Assembly: GCA_029582155.1 (NCBI GenBank)
Contig: CM055909.1
Span: 44,894,218-44,958,217, forward strand
Length of the DNA stretch: 64,000 bases
Direction: 5' to 3'
Source of the DNA: Panopea generosa
Lineage: Eukaryota; Mollusca; Bivalvia; Adapedonta; Hiatellidae
Below, one piece after another: positions 35,150 through 47,255 of the stretch. Position 1 is the stretch's first letter. Each line of letters begins with the position of its first letter. The position numbers were made by a program, and so were the translations under genes. The notes below the pieces were generated by a model. It was not told the origin of the DNA. It ran no database searches and saw only the letters and a program-made list of their open reading frames with translations.

Positions 35150-36355
35150 GCTTAAAAGATGATACATGGTAGAGCTGTAAGATTGTGTAATGTTTAAGCT
35201 TTTAAGGTGACATGTGGATTAGTAGTAAAGCTTTAAGCTTGTATTGTGGCAGATGATTTAGTAGATAAGCTTTAAGCCTGTAAGGTGGCTGGTGGTTTAG
35301 TGGATAAGCATTAAGCTTGTAAGGTGGCAGATGGTTTAGTGGATAAGCTTGTTAGGTGGCAGATTGTTTAGTGGATAAGCTTGTAATGTGGATAAGCTTG
35401 TAAGGTGGCAGATGGTTTAATGGATAAGCTTGTTAGGTGGCAGGTGGTTTGGTGGATAAGCCTGTTAGGTGGCAGGTGGTTTGGTGGATAAGCTTGTAAG
35501 GTGGCAGGTGGTTTGGTGGATAAGCTTGTAAGGTGGCAGGTGGTTTGGTGGATAAGCTTGTTAGGTGGCAGATGGTCTAGTGGATAAGCTTGTAAGGTGG
35601 CAGGTGGTTGGTGGATAAGCTTGTTAGGTGGCAGGTGATTTAGTGGATAAGCATGTTAGGTGGCAGGTGATTTAGTGGATAAGCATGTTAGGTGGCAGGT
35701 GGTTTAGTGGATAAGCTTGTAAGGTGGCAGTGCTTAAGTTGATAAGCTTGTAAGGTGATGGGTGGTTTAGTGGATAAGCTTGTAAGGACTGGCAGTGCTT
35801 TAGTTGATAAGCTTGTAAGGTGACAGGTGGTTTAGTGGATAAGATTGTAAGGTGGCAAGTGGTTTAGTGGATAATTTTTAAGCCTATAAGGTGGTAAGTG
35901 AGTAAGTTGGCAAGCTTTTAGTTTTAAGGTGGCATGTGGCAGTTAAGTGAATTAGTTTGTAAGGTGACAGGTGCTTTAGTCAATAAGCTTGTAAGGTTGC
36001 AGGTGCTTTAGTAAATAAGCTTGTAAGGTGGCACATACTTTAGTGAATAAGCTTGTAAGGTAGCAGGTGCTTTAGTGATTAAGCTTGTAAGGTGGCAAGT
36101 GCATTAATGAATAAGCTTGTAAGGTGGCAGGTGCTTTAGTGAATAAGCTTGTAAGGTAGCAGTTGCTTTAGTGATTAAGCTTGTAAGGTGGCAAGTGCAT
36201 TAACGAATAAGCTTGTAAGGTGGCAGGTGCTTTAGTGAATAGGCTTGTAAGGTTGCAGGTGCTTAAGTGAATAGGCTTGTAAGGTGGCAGGTGCTTTAGT
36301 GAATAAGCTTGTAAGGTGGCAGGTGCTTTAATGAATAAGCTTGTAAGGTGGCAAA
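35150..36355. repeat. minisatellite of about 31-33 bp, about 35 units
   Basis: Unit near GGTGGCAGGTGGTTTAGTGG, then ATAAGCTTGTAA. Left half units have GTGGTTTAGTGGATAAGC, right half GTGCTTTAGTGAATAAGC, so two subfamilies meet near 35950. The minus-strand open frame at 36168-36479 is a by-product. Confidence 0.95.
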
Positions 36356-37590
36356 TTCTCCAAATCGGTGTCATGTTCATTTTATTATTTTTTGTCATGT
36401 TTGTCATTGTGGTTAAAATATCAACCCCTGTGGGAATCCAGGGAGCCATATGAGTGACTGCAAGAGTAGGATGGATCACTGCGGCTCATGCATGTTGTAA
36501 GAAGCAACAATCGAATTTGCTGAAACTCTGCATTTCTGCAGGTATCAAGATTCTAGGTTCATTCTGCATATTCATTTGTTGGTGTGATTTTTTTTAATCT
36601 GTACATTAACTTGTTGTTTGGGTACATGTAGAGTGAACCGGGAAACTTCCTTCGTTTTGGCATCAAATAACTTACAAAGTGTTGGTACGCCATAAAACCC
36701 CATTCATTCATTAATTCCAGAAGTCTTTCCCATTGAATTAGAGAGTATATTGTATTCAGTGCCTGTCTTGCTTCTATGGGCAAGGCTTTCTTTAATACAA
36801 GATATATTTAAGTTTATAACGTTTATGCATATCAGTACTTAATATGTTTCATGTTAGGCATTAAAATGAGAAAATATATGCAAAGAAAAATAATGATTTA
36901 GAGGAAAGTAAGCTTTTGCAAAATTTTGTTAAGAATTCAAGAGCTAGGGGAATACCATATCTGAAGGTCAAGCGCTTGGCTGCCCCTGTGCTTTATATGG
37001 CCTGTGGAGAAACCTGCATATTATATTGTTTAAGCATATTATATTGCTTTTAAATAAATGAATCAAACATTAATTATGGTCTCACCTAACTCTAGTTCCT
37101 CATACAAAATGCTGAGTTACACATTTTGCTTCCCAGTAATGAATGTCAAATAAACGATTTAAAACAAAAGTATTTTAATCACTGGTTGTATGAGTAACTT
37201 TACTATAAATCTGTATTGACAGTATGTTAGACAATGGTTAAGAAATCTTGTTTAAGGCTCTACGTAACAAATGAAGCATTATGTTAGGATATTTTCCATC
37301 AATTGCAACATTAAAGTGAACAACTTTGATCAATACGCCGAGAGAAGCCAGTAATTTGGACGCTTATTTCATTGATTTTGTCGGTCTTTATGATATGGTT
37401 TAATGTTTAAAGGGGAAGATAAAATTGGTATAGACTGAGATGTTGCCTGACTGCTTTCTTCGAAATGCAGTTACAACTTAATGTTGTAGGAGCTGCATGC
37501 GTATAGTTCATATAATGATATAATGTCATTATTTAAGTGATTTCATATTATCCAGAATTATTTTCAATAAACAAATTTTTTTAATTTAAT
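36356..37590. other. ACLY intron 2, unique part
   Basis: No gene seen. An old sequence near 36900-37010 (GGAATACCATATCTGAAGGT...) resembles, in reverse, 52205-52300 (AGAAATGGTATTCCCTTAGC), so a further dispersed repeat may lie here. Confidence 0.5.
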
Positions 37591-37597
37591 TTTCGAT

Positions 37598-37852
37598 TTG
37601 GCCGTCCTTAAAGAATAAATTGTTTGCCATGTTCCTACCTACTCACTCAAAATTGCTGCTACCCAACCTTTTTTATTGACTTAAAATCAAAGCGTTTAAA
37701 ATTATTTTTAATGATTTACATCCATTTTTCTTTAAAATGACTGCAAAATCAAAATTTGGCAAAAAAAAAAATATTAATTACCTACCTACCCACATGAAAA
37801 ATACTGGGTCGGAGCAAAGCAAACAAATATTTTTTAAGGTTGGCCTTATATA
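37598..37852. mobile_element. miniature element (AAGGCCGTCCTTAAA family), copy 2
   Basis: Left end GGCCGTCCTTAAAGAATAAA, then TTGTTTGCC; reverse of right end AAGGCCAACCTTAAAAAATA, then TTTGTTTGC. The interior has CCTACCTACTCACTCAAAAT and GACTGCAAAATCAAAATTTG. No frame. Confidence 0.82.
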
Positions 37853-38189
37853 ATTATGAGATACATAGAACTGAGTTATAAAATTGTAAGCGATAGCATA
37901 CTATGTATACATTTGGATATAAAAGTGTTTCAGTGCATTTTAACATTTTAGATGTGAATCAATACCTTCAAAAATATGCCTTCTATTTTATCACAAGTTG
38001 ATTTTTTATGAACAAATTCAGCTTCAAATAACCGGAAGTAGTCGTATTGGTCGAGTTCTGGTTCTTATTTGCTGAGTTTGCATCATATGACACACTAATT
38101 AATGTAATGCTCAATAACGAGGCCAGTTCAATAAAGTTAATTAATAATACATGATATTGAGGCTCATGTGAATGTTGCTGATTGGGAGG

Positions 38190-38378
38190 TCAGACCTATA
38201 CTGGTATGTGGACCAAAGTACAGACCTATTGAAATACTTACACTCTATACTGGTATGTGGACCAAAGTACAGACCTATTGAAATACTTACACTCTATACT
38301 GGTATGTGGACCAAAGTACAGACCTATTGAAATACTTACACTCTATACTGGTATGTGGACCAAAGTACAGACCTATTG
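38190..38378. repeat. 49-bp tandem repeat, four units
   Basis: CTGGTATGTGGACCAAAGTA recurs at 38201, 38250, 38299 and 38348, exactly 49 bp apart and almost identical, so the expansion is recent. Confidence 0.96.
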
Positions 38379-38390
38379 AAATACTTGCAC

Positions 38391-38588
38391 TATAAGCGGG
38401 GACGGTAGTATAGTGGATAGAGTGTTGGCCGCTTACACCAGAGGTTGCGGGTTCAATCCCCAGCTCGACCTGATACCTCTCAGAAAACAACGCTCTGTAC
38501 TGGTTCTGTCCAGGAAGTGGACTTGAGAGCGATTCATATAAGCTCTGTGTTTTCATCGCAGTCAAGCTTAAATAAATTAGTATAAACT
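38391..38588 (+). mobile_element. SINE family D with clean 12-bp target duplication
   Basis: Head GGTAGTATAGTGGATAGAGT, B box GGTTGCGGGTTCAATCCCC, 3' end AATTAGTATAAACTAA. AAATACTTGCAC flanks it at 38379-38390 and 38589-38600. It inserted at the end of the 49-bp array. Confidence 0.92.
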
Positions 38589-38611
38589 AAATACTTGCAC
38601 ATTTTGTATAG

Positions 38612-38813
38612 CCCTTTACTCCATAGACACGCATTTTCCCACACCAATCACAGAAGGCCTTTGTAACGAGCAATCTGAACACTTCCTGCATTGTTTTCCA
38701 CTCTGTCAGTTAATATAAACATAATTCACCCAATAATTCAAAAGCCTTCTATATTAGGTGTCCAAAGGCGTCTATATCAGAGGTGTCCAAAGGCGTCTAT
38801 ATGAAGTAAAGGG
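38612..38813. mobile_element. piggyBac-like miniature element, copy 2
   Basis: CCCTTTACTCCATAGACACG at left and GAAGTAAAGGG at right, with the same internal words as 10167-10443 but only two or three of the 24-bp units. The flanking TTAA is lost. Confidence 0.82.
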
Positions 38814-38983
38814 ATAGTGGACCTGAGGTGGTCCTCCTCGGTTTTATAAGTAGTTTTCCAATGAGAAAAGAGAAAACACCAGGGAAAGGTCAATAAATGC
38901 AAACAAGCCATTCAAGAATTTTCTTTTTTATAATAACCTTCATTCATAATGTACTTTCATGCAATATATTTGTGTATTTCCAG

Positions 38984-39046
38984 GTTGGAGCAGCAACAGG
39001 CAGGTTAAAGAGATTTATCATCGAACCATTTGTAGCACATGCGCAG
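38984..39046 (+). CDS. ACLY: ACLY exon 3, residues 92-112
   Basis: Acceptor TATTTCCAG, donor GTATGT, phase 0 to 0; 63 nt. Encodes VGAATGRLKRFIIEPFVAHAQ, matching ATGFLKNFLIEPF of vertebrate ACLY, part of the ATP-grasp fold. Confidence 0.94.
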
Positions 39047-39511
39047 GTATGTCGCCATTTTACAACTGCAACAAGATATAATAAATAAGGATGTCTACGT
39101 TTAATGTTAAATAGATGCTAAGCAACTTTGTAAATTTTCACTTCAAATATATCTGAAGAAAAAAATATGGACATCATGCAACCATCATCAGCAGCAATTA
39201 ATATACATAAATATGTTTGTAAATTCTGTTTCTATTGATAATAAACGGGATATATAATAAACAATTAAAAGACATCCTATTTCCCATATTTATGGTCATA
39301 TAATGTCAAAATTAATGCCCCCAGTGTTGAAGACCTGGAGACATATATTATAGTGTTTAAACTGTCCCTCCATCTGTCCGTATAATGTCCGCCCATCCAT
39401 TTGTCACACTTCTGTGCATCTGTGCTTTGTGGCTTGAACTTGTCCTACAGATGCCTCTGCTTGGTATATACATCATCAATATCAGGTGTTTGTTTATGAG
39501 TTTTATCCCAG

Positions 39512-39655
39512 TTTTGGGGTGTGCTCGAGTACTGGTTAACCTTTCAGGATCCCAGGAAACAGTGGTAACGTTAAATTATCTTCTGTTAGCCCTCAATGGC
39601 AAAAAAAGTGATGATAAATATTCAGTCTATCAATCAATCAATCATAATTTTCTTG
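39512..39655 (+). mobile_element. SINE family A 3' fragment
   Basis: TGTGCTCGAGTACTGGTTAA, then GTTAGCCCTCAATGGC and tail CAATCAATCAATCA; no head. Confidence 0.78.
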
Positions 39656-39713
39656 ATTGGTCTACCCAGGAAACGGACTTTTAGGCTTAACTTGCAGTCA
39701 AGCTAAATTATAT

Positions 39714-39897
39714 ACAGTCAAACTTGTCTTAAGCATCCAGTCAAAGGAAGGAGCAAAAATGGCCCTTTAAGACAGGCTGTTGCTATAATATTATACAGGC
39801 TAATTTTCTCTGAAAGCATAGAAATTGGAAATAGCAAATTTGGCTACTTAAGAAAAGTTGCTGCATAATAGAAGTGACCTCTTACACATATTTGACT
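39714..39897. mobile_element. ACAGTCAAAC miniature element, copy 2
   Basis: Starts ACAGTCAAACTTGTCTTAAG and ends CACATATTTGACT; the interior matches copy 1. It lies just upstream of ACLY exon 4. Confidence 0.85.
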
Positions 39898-39923
39898 AAT
39901 CTCGTATGTTTTGCTAATTTCAG

Positions 39924-40022
39924 AATGAAGAATTCTATGTTTGTATATATTCTCATCGCTATGGTGATACAGTGCTCTTCCATCATGAAGGAGGAATTGA
40001 TATCGGAGATGTCGATGCTAAG
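39924..40022 (+). CDS. ACLY: ACLY exon 4, residues 113-145
   Basis: Acceptor GCTAATTTCAG, donor GTATGC. Encodes [20 protein letters not shown], then [26 protein letters not shown] is diagnostic of the ACLY ATP-grasp domain. Confidence 0.96.
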
Positions 40023-40067
40023 GTATGCATTCTAAATGAATAGTATAAACTTTGATAAAGCCTGTTA

Positions 40068-40165
40068 GGCCATAATAAATGAATTGCTAGATTATCATCC
40101 CTGCCCGCCCCTTAATTTTCATGCCACCCCGACCATTTTTATGTTAAAAAAAAAAATATAAATAA

Positions 40166-40201
<36 letters not shown>

Positions 40202-40298
40202 ATAAAAAAATTTTAAAAATTAAAAAATAAAATCCACCTGCCCTCCCTGTTTTTAAGAAAAATTTGGATGATAATCTAGCAATTAATTTATAATGACC
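40068..40298. mobile_element. GGCC-ended miniature element, copy 3
   Basis: Arms GGCCATAATAAATGAATTGC and the inverse at 40262-40298. The centre has been replaced by a poly-A tract (about 40145-40210). Confidence 0.88.
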
Positions 40299-40680
40299 TG
40301 ACCTAAATCTACCTTTTAGACATTTTCAGAACCATGATTTTTTTCCCTGATCTACAAGCCACTGTCCAGGAAATAAAACCTGAACAATTTGTTTACAAAT
40401 ATACAAATCACTGTCCTGTCTAAAACTCAAACTCGAACTTAAATCTAAAATTTTGTAGTTTGCATAAACAACAAAGTGACAAAGAAATTAACAACATTTT
40501 CTAGTAAACACAAGCAATTATAATGAAACAAATGTATATCATCGTATAATATCTAAATATTTATTTGTTTTGAGGTTTTTAAAAATCTGACATTTTGAGT
40601 TTGAGTCTGAGTTTTAGACTTGAAAGTTTGCTGAATTTAAGCCCTTCACAGTAAAGCTAATATAAATAGGTACAGATTAG

Positions 40681-40863
40681 GTAATCATAAATTAATTGCT
40701 TGATTGTCATTTTCGTCTGTCCCCTAATTTTCATGAGGCCCCAACCCTTTTTACTTTATAAAAAAAAAATAACTTAAAGAATAAAATTCTCTCCCCCCAT
40801 CCTCACCTCCCACTTTTTAAGAAAAAATAGAATGAGAATCTATCAATTAATTTATAATGGCCT
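40681..40863. mobile_element. GGCC-ended miniature element, copy 4 (diverged)
   Basis: Left arm ATAAATTAATTGCTTGATTG without its GGCC; right arm ATCAATTAATTTATAATGGCC in the opposite sense. Same C-rich/A-rich interior as copies 2 and 3. Confidence 0.75.
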
Positions 40864-40944
40864 AAGACACACCTAATGATGTAACTTGAGTGACAGAATC
40901 TCATCATTTTGATATTTATCTTGTGAAAATGTGTCTGTTTCTAG

Positions 40945-41036
40945 GCAGTGAAGTTAGAGGTAGCCATCGGAGAGGAAATCAGTACAGAAGATTTACAAAA
41001 CAAACTGCTTGCGAATGCACCACAAGATACAAAACA
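40945..41036 (+). CDS. ACLY: ACLY exon 5, residues 146-176
   Basis: Acceptor TGTTTCTAG, donor GTGCGT at 41037, ending in phase 2. Encodes AVKLEVAIGEEISTEDLQNK, then LLANAPQDTK and a split Gln. Corresponds to the helical stretch after GDVDAK in vertebrate ACLY. Its sequence is less conserved, as usual there. Confidence 0.93.
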
Positions 41037-41109
41037 GTGCGTAGTCTGTTACTAAATCTTAAATATCATGGATTTAATCTCCTACTCCTACTTAACATAT
41101 ATTATAACC

Positions 41110-41315
41110 AGGGATCCTTTCGAGGCCAAGTGGTCTAAGGCACTTTGGCTAGATCACTTACCTTTCACTATTTAGGTTGAAGGTTCAAGGGAAGCTTTGT
41201 CAAAAACCTTGTGACTTTGTGAGAAAGTTATAGTAACAAGTAGTTTGTGGCTATATTGGATGTCTTTTATTACATAAAATGTGTTGAAATCCCATTCATA
41301 AAAAAATTCAACATA
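41110..41315 (+). mobile_element. SINE family C copy, degraded
   Basis: GGGATCCTTTCGAGGCCAAG, then TGGTCTAAGGCAC; B-box region AGGTTGAAGGTTCAAGG. Body partly lost. Confidence 0.65.
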
Positions 41316-41340
41316 TAGATGCAGTAAGCAGCATTTGTTT

Positions 41341-41595
41341 GAATATTCATTGTCATTTTTATTGTCATTGAGGGCGAATAGATAATTGTTTAACCTAACC
41401 AGTACTCGAGCACAACAATCACAGCAACTAACTGATAACTTTCCCACTTGAATCAGCAGTGGGAAATGAATGACTATGAGACGCAGTGTTGTATGTCAGT
41501 CATCAAGGATACTGTGACTGGGCGAGAATTCACATTCATGACTGCTGGATTGATAGTCGGGCATACTACTTTACCAAGCTACCCGGGCCTGGGGT
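41341..41595 (-). mobile_element. SINE family A copy
   Basis: Minus-strand head (GTAAAGTAGTATGCCCGACT, then ATCAATCC) and body; 3' end AATATTCA at 41341. It faces another copy 40 bp away. Confidence 0.8.
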
Positions 41596-41632
41596 ATACT
41601 TACGAAAGAGAGTTCAGATAATCAGTGGGTGT

Positions 41633-41885
41633 GGATCCAGGTGCGTTTGGCTCAGTCAGTAATGCGTCTGGCTATCAAATTAGGGGTCATGAGTTCGAAT
41701 CTCTGCCCAGCAACAGTTTCCGTGATAATTGATATATGACACTGTGTCTCATTATCATTCATCTCTCACCTCTTGATTCAATGGGGAAAGTTATCAGTTA
41801 CTTGCAGAGATGAGGTTAGCTGATTGTCTGTTGACCCTCGATGGCATAGAAATCATGCTAAATATTCAATCAATCAGTCAAACAA
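41633..41885 (+). mobile_element. SINE family A copy
   Basis: Head GTTTGGCTCAGTCAGTAATG, loop CTATCAAA, B box GGTCATGAGTTCGAATCTC; tail AATATTCAATCAATCA. With 41341-41595 it forms a head-to-head inverted pair. Confidence 0.85.
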
Positions 41886-42364
41886 CCAATGGGAAGCTTT
41901 ACAAGCATTTGTCTACTTGTTCAAGCTCTGTTTGGCAATTTAAATGAGTTTTCACTAACACTACATTCACAGGATGCAGATATGTAGTTAAAATGTCCCA
42001 TTTTGTACATGTATACAGACCATTAGGTTGTTCTTAAAACAACCTGCCATGCTTCTCAAAACTGCAGCTTACCAAAAAAAATTTGGTAAATCCTGTTTTA
42101 TTGGTTCAGGAGCACATCACATTCATATACACGAGACTTAATGGAACAATCGTCATTCTGCGAATAAGGACATTAATAATAATAATGTTATTTGCCTCGC
42201 TCCTACCTACTCACTAAAAATGCAGCTACCCATTTCAGAAATGGGCATAACTGGTAAGCAAACAGTCCTGAATTGTTTCATAAGCAGTGTTTGACAGATA
42301 AATTAATATAAAATATGAAATCCCACTTCTTGTACAAAATTCATTATTAAACTTTTTGTTTCAG

Positions 42365-42444
42365 AATCCTAACTAACTTTATCCAGTCACTGTATAAGGC
42401 CTACAGAGATCTACATTTCACTTACTTGGAGATCAACCCGCTAG
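42365..42444 (+). CDS. ACLY: ACLY exon 6, residues 177-202
   Basis: Acceptor TTGTTTCAG, donor GTAAAG. One base completes Gln176; ends in phase 1. Encodes ILTNFIQSLYKAYRDLHFTY, then LEINPL, the conserved F.YLEINPL of the succinyl-CoA-synthetase-beta-like fold. Confidence 0.95.
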
Positions 42445-43306
42445 GTAAAGTATGATAGATTTTAAATAACGTATGATTTGTTTTAAATAACAATTGCCTT
42501 AAAAAGGCTGCAACTATAAACTTATGAATTTATCCAGCAATTGAATTATATTGGTCTTAAAACAATCTTCTAATTTGGAGAAATCTGTGTCATCAGGAAA
42601 CTTTTTTTTTTTTACAAATGTAAATGATTTATGAACCTGTAATAATAATACAGGATATTTATTCAAAGATTAGTTATTATGTTTCTATGCATTCAGTTTA
42701 GAAATATCAGATAAATTTATATGATTGTTGTAGACATTCTCATGGGGCAGGATATTGTAGGCAATAAAGGCGGCAGTACATCTCCTTGTGAGTGCAGAAA
42801 TCAAAACATGTTTCATAGCGAAATGTTCATGTAGTAGCATTATTTATATGATATTATACATTTTATTCTCAAAAAAATAATTGATGTTAAATTAAAATGT
42901 AGTGAAAGTCAGGTCATTAAAACTGTACAAAGTACATGTTTGTGTTTTTTTGTTGTTGCCCTGCGAACCTTTTTATAAATATTGTAAAATTCAGAATAAA
43001 TTAGTAACAATGTGAGTAAATGATGAAATTTACACTCCATTTAGTTGTGCCATAAACATTCATTGCTGAGTTCTGTGTTCTACATTCATTAAAAATAGAA
43101 CTCTGGTGTAGTTTATTAAGTGGTGAATCATTAAAAATAATCTATTATAATCTATAATACTACCACACCAAAGTTATATGTTAATTTTATTATTTTGTTT
43201 ATATGATTCAGGAGATTTCAAGACAAAATGGTTTTATAAGGTGCAAGTTTTTGTGTTTAGAAGTTCTGTTTTTGCCAACCATGATTTTATTCATTAATAA
43301 TTACAG

Positions 43307-43437
43307 TGGTAACTGGGGGCAACATCTATGTCCTTGACCTTGCTGCCAAGATAGACCAGTGTGCAGAGTATATCTGCAAGGCACAATGGGGAGACCTCGA
43401 GTTCCCGCCACCATTTGGCAGAGATGCACTCCCAGAG
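43307..43437 (+). CDS. ACLY: ACLY exon 7, residues 203-246
   Basis: Acceptor AATTACAG, donor GTATGT. Encodes [40 protein letters not shown], then [13 protein letters not shown]...YIC...[11 protein letters not shown] is an ACLY signature. Confidence 0.97.
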
Positions 43438-43669
43438 GTATGTATATGTATGCTGACTTTGACATGTTGTGTTACATGTAATTATAGAACTGTCATACAT
43501 GTTTGTATTAAAACTGTGACCCATTGTATGTTCAACTCCCACCATTCGAAGAATGGCAAAGGTCATTAAGTTGTCTGTACCCGTCTCTGTCAGTTTGAGT
43601 GTCGGTACATCGAATTTGTTTCCAATCAATAACTTCTGAAATGATCTATGTATTTAATTACTGCTATGT

Positions 43670-44160
43670 AGCTGTATGATTATAACATACAGGTCAAGTA
43701 AGATATTTGTCAATGTTGGTCAAATCTTACAAGAGTTGTTGCCCCTTTCAACTTCATTTTATGTAAATTTACTAAAATGGCAGGGGCTTCCATTAAATTT
43801 TACAGGAGTTACTGCACCTTTTAATGTAATTTTGGTAGAATAATAGATTTTGAAAATATCTATGTAGTAATATTTGGTGTATAGCTGTCTAACTATAAAG
43901 TTGTTCAATTTCGATATTTGCCAACATCGGTCAGATTTTACAGGAGTAGTAGCCCCTTTTCTTACGTCTTTTATGGTAAAAAATTGGTTTCTGCTAAATA
44001 ACTAGATGTACATGTATATAATTTATATTTGGTGTGTGGCTGTATGCTTATAAAATACAGGTCAAGTAAGATATTTGTCAATGTTGTTCAAATCATACAG
44101 AAGTTCCAACTTCATTTTAATGTAAATTAACTAAAATGACAGGGGCATCCCTGTTCTATG
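43670..44160. repeat. degenerate long tandem repeat, about three units
   Basis: ACAGGTCAAGTAAGATATTT, GTCAATGTTG.TCAAATC and TTGCCCCTTT-type words recur near 43690, 43905 and 44060 (units 150-200 bp). No coding content. Confidence 0.7.
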
Positions 44161-44237
44161 TACACATTTCTAGTTTGCCATCTCTGAGGGTCTCCCTCTT
44201 TTTCACTTTCTGAACCCAACACTTGATTGTCTTACAG

Positions 44238-44356
44238 GAAGCCTATATTGCCGAACTAGACGCCAAGAGTGGAGCCTCACTCAAGTTGACGATATTGAAC
44301 AAAGCCGGCCGAATATGGACAATGGTGGCCGGAGGGGGAGCCTCTGTTATATATGC
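44238..44356 (+). CDS. ACLY: ACLY exon 8, residues 247-286
   Basis: Acceptor TTGTCTTACAG, donor GTAAGT, phase 2 end. Encodes [39 protein letters not shown] and a split Ala. [28 protein letters not shown] is nearly invariant in ACLY. Confidence 0.97.
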
Positions 44357-44536
44357 GTAAGTAAATGTATATTTGTTATGGAAAGCTAAGATAGGAGGGG
44401 TGAGGAATATTGAGGAAAAAGTCGCTTTTGTATATGCACATGTATGTATACATGAATATTTAATAAGTAAAGTTTTTGGATATGGTACCTCATATATTCG
44501 ACTATCAACAATATATATGGTGATGTAAATGCATAA

Positions 44537-44627
44537 AACATATACAGTTGAAAGTCGTTACCTCGATATCGCTTGAGTCGATATTCCGGAAGTGTCAATA
44601 TTTTTTGCACTTCTTTGTGTATGTAAA
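44537..44627. repeat. left piece of an inverted pair (TCGATAT-rich)
   Basis: ACAGTTGAAAGTCGTTACCT, then CGATATCG, is the reverse of 50243-50278 (ATATCGAGATAACGAGTTTC, AACTGTAC). These could be the two ends of an older element now split by the 5.15-kb element between them. Confidence 0.55.
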
Positions 44628-47153
44628 TGGGCCCTTCTCAGCTATTTGGAAATAGTAATGGCCGTCACTTTTTAAATTGTATTTTCTATAAGAAATAAGA
44701 TAAATAAAAAACTATGTTTTAAATTTGTTGTTTGTTAATTCCTCAGATAGAAAAAACAATATCTTGACTCAATTCTCAGAAAATGGATCAAATTTGTATT
44801 TGAAACTTAAAATGTCAAGGAATATCCGTCATCCATTTTGGCTGGGAATTGAGGGGACTTCAATCATGGCGAAATTTTCCCAGTTTAATCTATATGACAA
44901 CAGTTAGTCATTTGCTAACATTTAAATGAAATAATACTTGTAACTATTCATTATAACTATTAAATGAATATGTTACAAGTGATAAAAAAAACTTGTTAGA
45001 AATTGATGCATACGCCTATTACGGCATCCGTCAAAACAAGAAGAGTTGTCGGCATTAAAAAAAATATATTAATCATGTTGTGATGATCAAAGAACATCCA
45101 CATGTTTGGAAAACATATTTCCATAGTAGGTTTTAAAATAACACACTTTGTATATAACAATGACAAAGCTGTAAAATTCAAATTTTATTCGTGAATCGAA
45201 ATGTCCGTCAATTCCGTAATTGGCGTATGCCGAGTCACGAATCCACTAGAACGATATAGGGGACTTTTTTATCGGGAGTTAAAATTTGCCTGAGACTGTT
45301 TTATGTGTACTACGTCATCGATACCAGTGCAGATTTTACATAAAACAAAAATATGGAGGTAAGTTTGTTGTCTGTCAACCGCTCAGCCAAGTAATGGGCG
45401 TCACAGAAAAATTGAATCATTGTTTTATCATTCCAACACAATACTTGTGTGTAATTCGAAGTAACGAAAGCAGTGTAAATGGATTAAAGAGATGACACAC
45501 GGACACACGAGAGTATTCTCCTTACTTTCAGGAGTATTTTAGAAAAGTCGAGATCGGCAATTACAGTTTGACAGAACTTGTTTGTACGGACATTTTTATT
45601 GACAGACATTTATCTGAGAAGTAATTGCCGTTCATGCTTTATTCATATTTATTTCATTTTTGATGCTGACTCGATTGAATAAGACTTTTAATGATGGTGA
45701 CTTGGCTGTAGCTGTTGGCCTCTTACATTTAAAGTGTGTGCAGAACATCTAAGAGAAAATATTTTGATTTTTTATTCGGAAATTATGCTTTGACGGTGTA
45801 TGCATGATAGACTAAATCTGTTAGTATTTTGTCAAGAATAATGTCCGTCATCAAATATATGTCAATCATAATTTCCATCACATGCATGAGGCGTTTTATT
45901 TGTATTTTTCAGTTAAAATTTTATGTAGCCTTTAAAAACATTAAGAAAATATAAACTTTATTCATAATTTTTGGAGCAAGAGACTAACTTCCAACTGTCG
46001 AAACTTAACTATAAAATAGTAGTTTGGCAGTTATTTTGACCAGACTGTCTTGTCAAAAGTAATTTCCAAATACAGAAATGTAATTTGTGATTTGAATTTT
46101 AAAGCAAGCATCAGTGTCATCTTTCAAGTTATTGTTTTTTCTTGAAATATTAATTGTTAATAGAGTTTTACAATTTAAAATTGGCTTAGCATAAATAATA
46201 ACAATGTTTGTACTGTTTTCGTGATGGAAATTATGTTTGACATGGTTTAAAAATAGTTCATTATGTCCAACACATCCAACACTGTTACAGAATAATTTGA
46301 ATATAAACAAAAGAGTTTTGTCAAAAATGTTAAACCCTATACTGCTTACACATAACTCCCTACCCCAAACTTGTGGAGAATGCTGCCACCCCCACCCCTG
46401 GTGCAGAAGGCTTTTGTAATAGGTGAAGGACAAGTTTTAATAATAGTAATAAGAAATCATCACATGCCCTACACTGTTTTTTCTTCTATCACAATAAGTA
46501 TGAAAAACATATGAAAATTGCATGTAATTTCTATGTTGGACTTTGAAGTACCATTTTAAATGCCAGTTATTCGGTAAAAGGTACAACAAAAGCTAAATGG
46601 TACATTTATTTTGCAGAATATCCATGGTCGGTGTGCACGTACAGCAAAGGAACCAAAACCTATTAGCAGTAATAGTAATAACTCATATTAGTAATAAACT
46701 CCTGCTGAAAGACCAAAAAGGTAATATAATTAAATCAATTAATTTAGTGGACTACTATATAATTATATGAGCAGTCTTGCAAGAAAAAAGGACGCGGTCA
46801 GACATTTATGACTTGCGTACAACCAGATTAACCTTAACTTTCGTACAGTGTAGTCAATATTGTTTGCTATTTCATCAGTGAATGATTTTATTAATTAAAG
46901 TTTTAAATCGGTATTTGTAAACAGCATAGAGGATCAGGCTATGCAGAAACCTAGTCTGATCTGGGTCAACATTGGTCACAAAAGTCTGAATTTTTCTCAA
47001 GATAAAGATCTATACTATTAAACATATAGTTCTTTATAAAATGAAATTATAGCTTTTGCTTGGAGACTTTTTAGTTGTTTTATAAGAATCAAGCTTTCAC
47101 ATACACATATTAACAACTTACACATATAATTTCTGATATATAACAATAGAGGT

Positions 47154-47255
47154 ATGTATCCCGAACAAAGGAAGAATGATCCTGTTTTCAAAGAAAAAGA
47201 AAGGCTGAGAAAGAAGATTGGTGGCGCCAAAGAACAGGAAAGCAGAATTCGTTAA
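47154..47255 (+). pseudogene. short basic open frame inside the candidate transposon
   Basis: Reads MYPEQRKNDPVFKEKERLRK, then KIGGAKEQESRIR and stop. The charged DPVFKEKERLRKKI stretch is of the kind found in basic regions of transposon-borne proteins. It overlaps the next frame by one-base shift, so a frameshift may have split one frame. Function unknown. Confidence 0.3.

Noticed and set aside
36168-36479. 103-codon minus-strand frame
   Set aside because: It runs through the 31-33-bp minisatellite and reads as a repeat (LPPYKPIH-like).
46053-46433. 126-codon minus-strand frame
   Set aside because: No recognisable domain, AT-driven composition, and no splice or promoter context; left out.
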